Shown: positions 48,256-57,308 of the stretch, piece by piece | How the letters are laid out: each line of letters opens with the position of its first letter | How positions within the stretch are numbered: the first letter of the stretch is position 1 | Assembly (NCBI GenBank): GCA_013289515.1 | Contig: JABCZU010000001.1 | Location: forward strand, 37,315 to 101,314 | DNA: 64,000 bases | Source of the DNA: Candidatus Babelota bacterium | GTDB taxonomy: Bacteria > Babelota > Babeliae > Babelales > RVW-14 | Direction: 5' to 3' | Translations under genes and position numbers: made by a program | Notes under the pieces: model-generated | What the model was told of the DNA's origin: nothing | Database searches by the model: none | Seen by the model: only the letters and a program-made list of their open reading frames with translations

Positions 48256-49120
48256 GATCGGAGATCACATGTCCTTTATAAAAACAGGCCTGAAAGTCGC
48301 CCTCACTATAGGCCTCCTGTTTTTTATTGCCCACAAAGTATTCTTCTTCAAGAACGGCATCCTGGAACGCATGGCCGCCACTACCGCCTATCCATTTTTG
48401 TGGACATCCAGCAAAGTAAGTGCAACCATCAAGCAGTATACCGATAAAAAAGAATCGTATGCTTCGCTCTATGCTCAGCACCAAAAACTTAAGCAAGACT
48501 ATGCTGACATGCTTGACCAGGTCATTGCACTACAGGCAACACAACGGCACTATGATACCATCAAAGAGCTGCTCGATTTTAAGCAGCGTTACCATCTTGA
48601 TTCATCACTCATTGCATCGGTCATGGTCAGAGTCATTAATCCTGAAGAGCATTATTTTTTAGTCAATCGTGGCACCAAGCATGGCGTGCGCAAAGATATG
48701 ATTGCCCTGCACCAATTTCATATCGTGGGACGCGTTGAACAGGCCTATGACGCTTATAGCAAGGTGATTTTAATTACCGACCAGCGCAGCAAAGTGTCCG
48801 CCTATACCAATAAAACAAAAGCCCCTGGCATCATTCGCGGCCAGAACAATCCGCATAAATTCCATCTGACCTATGTCAGCCATCTGTTTACGATTGAAGA
48901 TGGTGACATTATCCAGTCCAGCGGCCAGGGACTAATATTTCCTGAAGGCTTTTGCCTAGGCAGAATTGTGATGCACTCACTAAAAGACAAGGAGTTGTAT
49001 CACTACATCGAAGTAAAGCCACTGATCAATATGAGCACGATTGAGTCATGCATTCTGGCCGATTATGCAAGTGTGAACACACTCTTTGCTAGTCCGCAAA
49101 AAGATACCAGCCAGGCCTAA
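48254..49120 (+). CDS. mreC: Rod shape-determining protein MreC
   Basis: Start MIGDHMSFIKTGLKVALTIGLLFFIAHKVFFF; coiled coil; VMVRVINPEEHYFLVNRGTKHGVRKDMIALHQFHIVGRVEQAYDAYSKVILITDQRSKVSAYTNKTKAPGIIRGQN. Confidence 0.9.
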   Translation: MIGDHMSFIKTGLKVALTIGLLFFIAHKVFFFKNGILERMAATTAYPFLWTSSKVSATIKQYTDKKESYASLYAQHQKLKQDYADMLDQVIALQATQRHYDTIKELLDFKQRYHLDSSLIASVMVRVINPEEHYFLVNRGTKHGVRKDMIALHQFHIVGRVEQAYDAYSKVILITDQRSKVSAYTNKTKAPGIIRGQNNPHKFHLTYVSHLFTIEDGDIIQSSGQGLIFPEGFCLGRIVMHSLKDKELYHYIEVKPLINMSTIESCILADYASVNTLFASPQKDTSQA

Positions 49121-49175
49121 GACTATCTCAATACCGTTGCCCTCTCTTTATGCCCCATGCCATAATTGAAAAAAT

Positions 49176-51572
49176 TTGATATCGTTAAAAAAGAAGGGGC
49201 TGGGGAACATGAAGTTTTTGGGGACTTGTAGAAAAATCATCGCACTATTGTCAGTGATCTTATTACCCACACTCGCTATGCAAGGAACAGCCAAGAAAAG
49301 AGTTGTGCAGAAAAAGGTGGCCGCTGCAAAAAAGATGACCATCGCCAAAGCGACCCAAGAACAACGCAATGCGGCCAAGAAAAAACAAGTTATCAAGCAG
49401 CAAAAGCCAGCTAAGCTACCAACCAAACCAGTCATGACTATAACCCAAAAGCCGCTCGCTCTTTCGGCGCAGGACCTTGCACAGGCTACTGCATATGCCA
49501 CGGCGCTGGGTACTGCAATACAACCATCTGGTCAAGAACAACAATTTAATAGGCTTATACTGCTGCTGGACCCACATAATCTTGAATTAAACGGCTCAGC
49601 TGGTCCAGCAATAACCAGTGACCTTATTGTAGGTCTCCATGATCAAACAGCTGCTATCATTGTATCGCGCAGCCTGATTATACATTACTTAAAACTAGCA
49701 CAATGTGAAACCGCAGATGCAAACAAGGGATACGTTGCTCTTTTCTTTGAGAACAACAATTGGGATAAACAATGGAATAAATATTATTCACAAACCGGTG
49801 ACCTTATGCTCCTAATACCAAAAAATGCACCGCTATTGTCACACGCCTTTAAGCTTAATACGCTGACTAAGACCACCCTAACAAGCTCTGAGTATACAAA
49901 GGCTCAATCTTCATTAGCCCTCGCGCGCAATAATGAGAATGCTACATTTGTTACCAAAAAGAGTCTTCTAGCCCGGTTGCAAAACTATCTACAATCGCTT
50001 GCCCCCATAGATTATGTTGCTCCCTGTAAGGATAATGATAATGCTACATTTGTTATCAAAAAAGGTCTTCTAGCCAGATGGCACCACTATCTACAATCGC
50101 TCGCTCCCATTGATTATGTTGATCCCGATGATGTTATCAATGGTATCAAGAACCTACTACTTCCTACTGCTGCCCTTAGCAAAAAAACTACAAACAACAT
50201 TCCAGCCTGGCTTGTATACAGTAGTGGTCATGGATCACTGGCCTCACCGTCCCCTGGATCAGAATCGGCGACCGCATCCGCAGCACATGTATTGGGAATG
50301 CCTTTTAATAATGCGATACAATTACTAACACTGTTTAACAACAATCTTAATCAACCAGCCTACGCTAATACGGCATTTTTTTACATAATGACCTGCTATT
50401 CAGGCGGTTACAATCAAGCCTTTCTCAATGCAGCACTCGATAGAATCAACCCCAATTACCTTGTTGTTACACAGGGAGCCCCCGATAAAACAACTGGCAA
50501 CTATATGTGGCTTAAAGTAAGCGCAAAAAATCCTACTGGCACAGAACCAAGCACGCCTCAAACGGTAACCCCTAATATTAGTTTTACTAAGTTTTTTGAT
50601 GGGGTAACAGCATATTTAACCTATAAACCAATCGCGGGCGGTAAAGCCCCAACACTTGGTGCTGCTATAGAAAAAATGAGCGGATATAAACATCTTTACA
50701 GTCAACCCTTCGTTCGCATTCCCAATGTGGGCACCTTTCAAGCATTTAGCGTTAACCAAGACATTAAGGTGCTAACCAAAGCTCTTGTGAAATCCTATGC
50801 ACTTGCCAATCAAACCACAGTAATCGACTTCTCTAACTGTGGCGCAGTTCTCGTATCTGCTCAATGGGTGTACAATCCCTTGCGAATCCCGTCTAATGCA
50901 GCGCTGGTATCATTACTTGTGCCACCAGTACAACAAAGCAATTTCGCCAATAAAATTTACAGCATTCAACCTGCCTCCTATAAGCTAGAGATCGCCGCTA
51001 CAGCCGTGCCTACGCATTTCTTTAGAGAGATACAACTAAAACCATTTTATTCCTTTTATCCCTTAATGAATATACAAAATCAAACTGTTTCAAATACTTC
51101 AAAAATTTTATTTAGTCGTCTGGAAGATTTTGTCCGTGAGCTTATGTTTCATCATGGGGCCTATTGCAAGCGATACCTTATCGAGCAACTAAACATTATA
51201 ACGCCAGATAATGTCGTCAGTACCACAGATGAAGGAATGCTCAATAACATACTCATAACGGCATGTGGAAGTAAAACGGGTGACTATTCTGTCAAGGTTT
51301 CTGTCATATTTTGCTATCAGAACAAGGTATACACACTAAGTGTAACAGCCAAGGACAGTAGGAATTATTCGGCATTCGGCGCATTCGCCAATCCAGCATC
51401 ATACGAGACATCGACCAGCGCAGCAACCTTAAACAATCAATTCAACAACCAAGTAACTGCATTGCAACAAGCGCTTGAAAAGGCGGGAGAGCCGGCTGAT
51501 ATCCAACCCTTAGATTTTATAAAAGGCAAGACAAGGGCTGCTGCATCAAAAGCAGAAGCGGAGAACCAGTAA
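49176..51572 (+). CDS. Secreted Lys-rich protein with candidate clan CD (legumain/caspase-like) cysteine peptidase core, copy A
   Basis: Signal peptide, basic low-complexity N-terminus, WLVYSSGHGSLASP ... TAFFYIMTCYSGGYNQAFLNAALDRINPNYLVVTQGAPDK. Confidence 0.6.
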   Translation: MISLKKKGLGNMKFLGTCRKIIALLSVILLPTLAMQGTAKKRVVQKKVAAAKKMTIAKATQEQRNAAKKKQVIKQQKPAKLPTKPVMTITQKPLALSAQDLAQATAYATALGTAIQPSGQEQQFNRLILLLDPHNLELNGSAGPAITSDLIVGLHDQTAAIIVSRSLIIHYLKLAQCETADANKGYVALFFENNNWDKQWNKYYSQTGDLMLLIPKNAPLLSHAFKLNTLTKTTLTSSEYTKAQSSLALARNNENATFVTKKSLLARLQNYLQSLAPIDYVAPCKDNDNATFVIKKGLLARWHHYLQSLAPIDYVDPDDVINGIKNLLLPTAALSKKTTNNIPAWLVYSSGHGSLASPSPGSESATASAAHVLGMPFNNAIQLLTLFNNNLNQPAYANTAFFYIMTCYSGGYNQAFLNAALDRINPNYLVVTQGAPDKTTGNYMWLKVSAKNPTGTEPSTPQTVTPNISFTKFFDGVTAYLTYKPIAGGKAPTLGAAIEKMSGYKHLYSQPFVRIPNVGTFQAFSVNQDIKVLTKALVKSYALANQTTVIDFSNCGAVLVSAQWVYNPLRIPSNAALVSLLVPPVQQSNFANKIYSIQPASYKLEIAATAVPTHFFREIQLKPFYSFYPLMNIQNQTVSNTSKILFSRLEDFVRELMFHHGAYCKRYLIEQLNIITPDNVVSTTDEGMLNNILITACGSKTGDYSVKVSVIFCYQNKVYTLSVTAKDSRNYSAFGAFANPASYETSTSAATLNNQFNNQVTALQQALEKAGEPADIQPLDFIKGKTRAAASKAEAENQ

Positions 51573-51584
51573 AATTGTACAAAG

Positions 51585-51614
51585 GAGGTGGGGCATGGGC
51601 TCCGCCTCAAAAAA
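51585..51614 (+). terminator. Hairpin terminator after copy A
   Basis: gaggtggggcatgggctccgcctcaaaaaa; the same element follows copy B at 55166. Confidence 0.6.
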
Positions 51615-51648
51615 GCTTACAACCCTGGCCCTTTGCCAACATTATTGG

Positions 51649-51689
51649 TATAATAAATTCTCTTCTATGCGCCTGTAGCTCAATTGGTT
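51649..51689 (+). pseudogene. Truncated 5' part of tRNA-Arg(UCG) with its TATAAT -10 box
   Basis: ggtataataaattctcttctatgcgcctgtagctcaattggtt vs intact ggtataatggactctctttaatgcgcctgtagctcaattgga at 57182; same 20-nt -10 to gene spacing. Confidence 0.85.
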
Positions 51690-51709
51690 GTAGAAAAATA
51701 AGGCAGTCT

Positions 51710-52018
51710 ATGAAAATTCGATTTAAAATCGATAAGACCAAAGAATTTCAACAATGGTTTGATACGCAGACTGAAAAAGAGCGTATGCAAATCGATGGAC
51801 GCTTATCTAACATCGAGTGCTACGGTCACTTTGGAGTGTATAAAGACTTGGAAGATGATATCTCTGAGCTGAAGTGGCTCAATGGCCGGCGTGTTTATTA
51901 TTCGTATATTCAAGAGCTTAATATTTTACTTTTGTTAGGGGGAAATAAGAATGGTCAAGACAAAGACATTACCAAAGCAAAAAAAATCTTCAAAAAATAC
52001 ATCAACATTAACGCTTAA
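51710..52018 (+). CDS. RelE/HigB-type (DUF891) toxin
   Basis: MKIRFKIDKTKEFQQWFDTQTEKERMQIDGRLSNIECYGHFGVYKDLEDDISELKWLNGRRVYYSYIQELNILLLLGGNKNGQDKDITKAKKIFKKY. Confidence 0.85.
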   Translation: MKIRFKIDKTKEFQQWFDTQTEKERMQIDGRLSNIECYGHFGVYKDLEDDISELKWLNGRRVYYSYIQELNILLLLGGNKNGQDKDITKAKKIFKKYININA

Positions 52019-52274
52019 AAAAAACGCTAAGGTTATTGCACACAACCCAACAAAAGCCCTATTGGATGAGGATCGCCTTGGAAGAGCCATTTGGGAATGT
52101 CTCAAAAATAATGATCCTGCAGGGGTTGTTGAAGTGATAGAAATATATTTGGATGCTGTAAACAAAAGCCATACTAGCACTGACTTTGAAAAAGAATTTA
52201 AATTTAAGGCAAAGAATCCGACGGTCAAAACACTTGCCAGCGTTGTACATGATATCCAGAAAGCCCACGCTTAA
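51951..52274 (+). CDS. Antitoxin partner of the RelE/HigB-type toxin
   Basis: Overlaps the toxin 3' end by 68 bp; ALLDEDRLGRAIWECLKNNDPAGVVEVIEIYLDAVNKS. Confidence 0.75.
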   Translation: MVKTKTLPKQKKSSKNTSTLTLKKNAKVIAHNPTKALLDEDRLGRAIWECLKNNDPAGVVEVIEIYLDAVNKSHTSTDFEKEFKFKAKNPTVKTLASVVHDIQKAHA

Positions 52275-52290
52275 AAAACAGCTTTATTCT

Positions 52291-52386
52291 GATCAACATG
52301 AGCACGATTGAGTCATGCATACTGGCCGATTATGCGAGCGTGAATACACTCTTTGCAAGTCCGCAAAAAGATACCAGCCAGGCCTA
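52291..52386 (+). pseudogene. Duplicated 3' end of mreC
   Basis: gatcaacatgagcacgattgagtcatgcatactggccgattatgcg...ccgcaaaaagataccagccaggcctaa nearly matches 49025-49120. Confidence 0.92.
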
Positions 52387-52397
52387 AAAGATCATAA

Positions 52398-52457
52398 GCA
52401 GAGCGGAGCGGCAGATTGCAATGAATTGCAATCTGCCGCTCCGCTCTGCTATTTTTT
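52398..52457 (+). terminator. Strong Rho-independent terminator
   Basis: gcagagcggagcggcagattgcaat-ga-attgcaatctgccgctccgctctgc (25-nt perfect arms) followed by tattttttt. Confidence 0.95.
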
Positions 52458-52524
52458 TAATTAATGCCATTTTCATGACAATGGCATTGTGGTATAAATT
52501 TTTTTCAAAAGAAGGGGCTGGGAA

Positions 52525-55155
52525 ATGAAATTTTTAGGGACATTTTGCAAAGGCATGGTTGTGTCGCTGTTAATGCTACTCTTACCGACAGCTAATGTAC
52601 AAAGCATGGTCAAGAAAAAGGCAGCTCAGAAAAAAGCGGTGATTATAAAAAAGAAGCCCGCTGTAAAAACGATCAAAAAGGCACGTGGGCCTATTAAAAA
52701 AAAAGTTATCAAGCCGCAGAAGAAGACAGCTAAAAAAGGGCCGATAAAAATCGTTAAAAAGCTAGCAAAGAAACCGGTAAAAAAGGTTATCAAAGTCGCA
52801 AAAAAACCGGCGGGTAAAAAGGCTCCCGTAAAAAAGGTTGCGACAAAAAAAACGGTACCGCCTTCAAGGCCTGCTTCTCCGATAACAAGGTCCATCACAC
52901 CAATAATACAACCGATACCAGATGAACCGGTAACCCCGGCACCAATGCATACAGAACCGGTAAAATCTTCAAGACCTGCTCATCCGGTAACAAGATCCGC
53001 CATGCCAATAATACGACCAGTACCAGATGAACCGGTAACCCAGATGCCTATGCGCACACAACCGGTTAGATCGGCACCAGCTCCCACTAGGCCACCGCAA
53101 CAACCAGCCAAACATCATATCCCAACTGCACCCAAGCTAATAAGCAAGCCAACTCGACCACATATTTCCAAGTCGCCAACATCAAAGATTTCTCAGATAC
53201 CTCCTCAACAACAACGACAGTTTAACCGGCTCATGATATTTTTAGATGCCACCAAGGTTGAATCGAGCATATTAAGCATATCTGGAGCATTAACACAGGA
53301 GTTTGTTATAGCAATGCGTGATTGTGCATCAGCGGTTTTAGCTACACGTAGCGTAATTTACAACTATTTGCTAGCAGCAAGAGTGGGAGTTAGTGCGGAT
53401 GAAAAAACTGCTGAGTTTAAAATTGCATCTGACTTCTTTACCACTAATTGGGGCATGCAATGGGACAAGTACTATGCAGAAGAAGGTGATCTTGTCCTCT
53501 TAATTCCAAAAAATAGTCCTCTATTATCCGCCGCCTTTAGACTCGACACACTCAAAAAGATTGACCCTGCCTCCGATACACGTGAGCTCTATTCAGGCAA
53601 CACTAAATTTTCACTTCAAGGCACATACGCAAACCTACAAGCAGAATTATCCTCAACTCAAGATAATGATGCTAGACTTAAAAGCAAAAATAAGTTTGTT
53701 GGTATGTGGATGCAGGCTGTAGGCATAGCTCTTAACCCCGCTAAGCCAACAGCTGTCATAAATAGCATTAAAACTATGCTAATCCGTACCCAGGAACCAT
53801 CTAATAATACCCCTGCATGGCTTGTCTATGCTGTTGGACATGGATCATCAGCTTTAACCCAATCAAGGTATGGCCCTACACAACAAGAACCACCGTATTC
53901 TGCCCAGCCATCTTCAGCAAATATTTTAGGCTTGCCGTTTAATAATGCTGTGCAATTACTCAGCATTTTTAACAACAGTATTAATGCAGACTCATATATA
54001 AATACGGCACTTTTTTGTGTCACAACATGCTATATCGGCGGCTACAACCAAGCCTTTGTTAACGCAGCCCTTGATAGAATTAACCCCCAATATATGGTGG
54101 TCACACGAGGCGTAACTGATAGACCTTCTATTGCAGCCCCAGACGATACGGCAAATTTTAGAAAGTTTTTTGATGGGCTTGAGGCATATTTTAACTATCA
54201 CCCACGCCCTGGACAATCTGCCCCAACACTCGGTATGGCGCTTAAAAATATTGCACATAGTGATATATCTCTGCCTCCAGACATGCCTAGTGCCGGACTA
54301 ATTACATCAACCCAAATTATCAACCAGGCATACGTACGCATCCCTAATGTTGGCACTTTTCAAGCATTCTCTGTCGATAAACAGGTCAAGAATCTTACCA
54401 AAGCACAGGTAAAATCTTATGCACTTGTCAATCAGCAAAAAGCTATTGATCTCTCTGGGTACAACGCTGTTACTATCGCTGCTTCATGGATATACAACCC
54501 TCTCCTAATCGGACAAGCTACAGCCCTTATATCACTGCTTACACCGCCAATTCAAAAAGGTAATGATAAACTTTTCAGCATTAGACCAGAATCATATACA
54601 CTTCAGGTTGCTCCAACAGGCGTTCCTACACATTTTTTTAATGAAATACGACTTAAAACTATTCGCTATTTTGATAAAACAACACCACAAGAAGAGCTTG
54701 AAAAACGTCTATTTCAGGCTTTACACGTGTTCCTAGCCCAACTTATGAACTATCATAGTGTGTATAAAAAAGGTTATCTGATCAAAAAGCTGAGTATTGT
54801 AGATTTTCATAACATTGGCACTATTACAAATGCTGGCATTATAAATAACCTTTCGATGGTAGCATATGCTGCTAGTAGCGCTAGAGAGGGATCTCTGATA
54901 ATTGCGTTCTCCCATAACAATAAGAACTTCATAAAAAGTATAACACTACCACGCTCAACATCAACATCTCAACTTGGAAACCCATCATACAATAATCTTG
55001 AGACGTTTAGTGATCCAACTTCGTATGAAACATCGTCTGACTCTGCAACCTTAAACAATCAATTCAACAACCAAGTAACTGCATTGCAACAAGCGCTTGA
55101 AAAGGCGGGAGAGCCGACTACTATCAAACCGTTAACATTCAAAAAATCGAAATAA
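52525..55155 (+). CDS. Secreted Lys/Pro-rich protein with candidate clan CD cysteine peptidase core, copy B
   Basis: Paralog of 49176..51572: WLVYAVGHGSSALT ... TALFCVTTCYIGGYNQAFVNAALDRINPQYMVVTRGVTDR; very basic N-terminus. Confidence 0.6.
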   Translation: MKFLGTFCKGMVVSLLMLLLPTANVQSMVKKKAAQKKAVIIKKKPAVKTIKKARGPIKKKVIKPQKKTAKKGPIKIVKKLAKKPVKKVIKVAKKPAGKKAPVKKVATKKTVPPSRPASPITRSITPIIQPIPDEPVTPAPMHTEPVKSSRPAHPVTRSAMPIIRPVPDEPVTQMPMRTQPVRSAPAPTRPPQQPAKHHIPTAPKLISKPTRPHISKSPTSKISQIPPQQQRQFNRLMIFLDATKVESSILSISGALTQEFVIAMRDCASAVLATRSVIYNYLLAARVGVSADEKTAEFKIASDFFTTNWGMQWDKYYAEEGDLVLLIPKNSPLLSAAFRLDTLKKIDPASDTRELYSGNTKFSLQGTYANLQAELSSTQDNDARLKSKNKFVGMWMQAVGIALNPAKPTAVINSIKTMLIRTQEPSNNTPAWLVYAVGHGSSALTQSRYGPTQQEPPYSAQPSSANILGLPFNNAVQLLSIFNNSINADSYINTALFCVTTCYIGGYNQAFVNAALDRINPQYMVVTRGVTDRPSIAAPDDTANFRKFFDGLEAYFNYHPRPGQSAPTLGMALKNIAHSDISLPPDMPSAGLITSTQIINQAYVRIPNVGTFQAFSVDKQVKNLTKAQVKSYALVNQQKAIDLSGYNAVTIAASWIYNPLLIGQATALISLLTPPIQKGNDKLFSIRPESYTLQVAPTGVPTHFFNEIRLKTIRYFDKTTPQEELEKRLFQALHVFLAQLMNYHSVYKKGYLIKKLSIVDFHNIGTITNAGIINNLSMVAYAASSAREGSLIIAFSHNNKNFIKSITLPRSTSTSQLGNPSYNNLETFSDPTSYETSSDSATLNNQFNNQVTALQQALEKAGEPTTIKPLTFKKSK

Positions 55156-55165
55156 TAGCTCAGAT

Positions 55166-55194
55166 GAGGTGGGGCACGGGCTCCGCCTCAAAAA
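55166..55194 (+). terminator. Hairpin terminator after copy B
   Basis: gaggtggggcacgggctccgcctcaaaaa. Confidence 0.55.
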
Positions 55195-55298
55195 TTAGAC
55201 TTTTTTATTGATGTCCTGGCCTTGATAAAGCCTACATGCTACAATGACACAAGGCCAATAGGGTACCCGGGATTAAACCATAGATATGGGAAAAAACA

Positions 55299-57032
55299 AT
55301 GAAAAAGCTACTTTTTACCGGCACAAGTGATTATAAAAAACTTATTGAGGGTGGCTATTACTATGTTGACAAAACACTTTTAATTAAAGAATTGTTGACC
55401 ATAGGAGGAGAGGTAACGCTTATTTGCCGGCCGCGCAGGTTTGGCAAGACCCTTAACCTTTCAATGTTGCGCTATTTTTTTGAAAAACCACTTCAACGTT
55501 CTGGAGATCAAACAGAAACTGATACAAGCCATCTTTTTACTAATACTGCAATCTGGCAAGAGCCACAATACCGTGTTTTACAAGGACAAAGCCCTGTAAT
55601 CTTTATAACATTTAGAGCAGTTAAAGAAGATACGTGGGAATCTGCGTACAAAAAATTGTGCCAAATTATTGTTGCTGAAATTGAGAGGCTCTCGGTCATA
55701 TACATCAAGCATATGCGACAAAGTGAGAAGTTATTGTATCAAAAATTTATTAGCGGTACGGCCGATCAGGTAGAGTTTGAACAATCATTAGAATGGCTTA
55801 CAACAGTGCTTCAAAGAGCAACGGGGAAAAATGTCTTTGTTTTTCTTGATGAATATGATGCTCCTATTCATCAAGCCTATACAGAAGGCTACTACGATAA
55901 AATGGTTAAGTTCATGCGTGGATTCTTTACTGCAGGACTCAAGGATAATACGAATCTTGATCGAGCAATGTTGACCGGCATTTTACGTACAGCAAAAGAG
56001 GGAATATTCTCAGGCCTTAATAATCCATCTGTCTGTACGTTACCATCGGATTATTTTACAGATAAGTTCGGCTTTGTCGCCCAAGAAGTTGATGCGCTTA
56101 TAAAAAACCAAGAGATAACCATATCACTTGGTGCTATTAAAGAGTGGTACAACGGTTATCGCACCGGAGAAGACACTCTGGTCTATAATCCATGGTCAAT
56201 TATAGAATGTGCAAAAAACAAAGGTCGGCTGCTAACCTATTGGGTAAATACAAGTGACAACAAACTCATTAAACGAATCATCACAAATTCTAGCCTGCAG
56301 GTCAAAAAAGAATTAGGCGACCTGCTTTCTGACGTTCCCGTCAATAAAGAAATTGGTGATGCATTTGTATTTCCTGGTGTTGAACAAAATCAAATGGCCC
56401 TATGGAGCCTTTTAATGTTTAGTGGTTACATCACGTACTCGCACCGTGAAATTACAGAGAGTGGCAAATATTCTTGCTCACTTGCAATCCCCAATAACGA
56501 AATAAAATCACTGTATAAAGACCTTCTCATCGCTATCTTCAACGAATCATTAAAAACTGTCACCCATGACTACATGGTAAACGCTCTAATAGACGGCAAA
56601 ACAGAGATGTTTTCAAAAATGCTTTCTGATTTTGTTATGAATAGCATGAGTTTTTATGAGTTTGCTGAAGATGAGCCTGAAAAAAGCTATCACATTTTTT
56701 TCATGGGACTTCTGGCATTTCTTGAGAGTACCTACGCTATTCGATCTAACCGGGAGTCAGGCACAGGGCGCTTTGATATCATGCTTATTCCAAGCGATAA
56801 AACGAAATTTGGAATCATCCTTGAGTTTAAAAAATCTGATTCTAACCAAAAAGCAGCTTTTGACAGGGCGATTAATGATGCGTTTACACAGGTTAAAGAG
56901 TCACATTATGTGTCTGAGCTGCATGCCCAGTCGGTTACAAAAATTATTACCTATGCAATTGCATTTCGTGGTAAAGAGCTCGTCATAAAATACACAATAA
57001 GCCCTGACGGCAGCGCCCTCGTTTCAGCTTAG
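55299..57032 (+). CDS. AAA-ATPase-like protein with PD-(D/E)XK nuclease-like C-terminus (DUF1703-type)
   Basis: GTSDYKKLIEGGYYYVDKTLLIKELLTIGGEVTLICRPRRFGKTLNLSMLRYFFEK; VFLDEYDAPIHQAY; RFDIMLIPSDKTKFGIILEFKKSD. Confidence 0.92.
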   Translation: MKKLLFTGTSDYKKLIEGGYYYVDKTLLIKELLTIGGEVTLICRPRRFGKTLNLSMLRYFFEKPLQRSGDQTETDTSHLFTNTAIWQEPQYRVLQGQSPVIFITFRAVKEDTWESAYKKLCQIIVAEIERLSVIYIKHMRQSEKLLYQKFISGTADQVEFEQSLEWLTTVLQRATGKNVFVFLDEYDAPIHQAYTEGYYDKMVKFMRGFFTAGLKDNTNLDRAMLTGILRTAKEGIFSGLNNPSVCTLPSDYFTDKFGFVAQEVDALIKNQEITISLGAIKEWYNGYRTGEDTLVYNPWSIIECAKNKGRLLTYWVNTSDNKLIKRIITNSSLQVKKELGDLLSDVPVNKEIGDAFVFPGVEQNQMALWSLLMFSGYITYSHREITESGKYSCSLAIPNNEIKSLYKDLLIAIFNESLKTVTHDYMVNALIDGKTEMFSKMLSDFVMNSMSFYEFAEDEPEKSYHIFFMGLLAFLESTYAIRSNRESGTGRFDIMLIPSDKTKFGIILEFKKSDSNQKAAFDRAINDAFTQVKESHYVSELHAQSVTKIITYAIAFRGKELVIKYTISPDGSALVSA

Positions 57033-57035
57033 CCC

Positions 57036-57150
57036 TACAATACCGTTGCCCCTCTGTATGCCCCATGCCATAATTTAAGGCAAAGAATCCGACGGTCAAA
57101 ACACTTGCCAGCGTTGTGCATGATATCCAGAAAGCCCATGCTTAAAAAAG
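57036..57150 (+). pseudogene. Fused duplicate: copy A 5' flank joined to the antitoxin 3' end
   Basis: aataccgttgcccctctgtatgccccatgccataatt (cf. 49130-49167) joined to taaggcaaagaatccgacggtcaaaacacttgccagcgttg..gcttaaaaaa (cf. 52200-52277). Confidence 0.88.
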
Positions 57151-57203
57151 CTCATCGCCTCTAGCCTTTTGGCTACATTTTGGTATAATGGACTCTCTTT
57201 AAT

Positions 57204-57280
57204 GCGCCTGTAGCTCAATTGGATAGAGTAACGGACTTCGAATCCGCAGGTTGCAGGTTCGAGTCCTGCCAGGCGCACCA
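57204..57280 (+). tRNA. tRNA-Arg (UCG anticodon), CCA encoded
   Basis: gcgcctgtagctcaattggatagagtaacggacttcgaatccgcaggttgcaggttcgagtcctgccaggcgcacca; anticodon loop CTTCGAA. Confidence 0.96.
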
Positions 57281-57308
57281 TACTTCGCTCCTACGGAGCT
57301 TCGTATGG
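57278..57308 (+). repeat. R2 palindromic repeat at the 3' CCA of tRNA-Arg(UCG)
   Basis: CCATAC TTC GCTCC TAC GGAGC TTC GTATGG. Confidence 0.85.
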
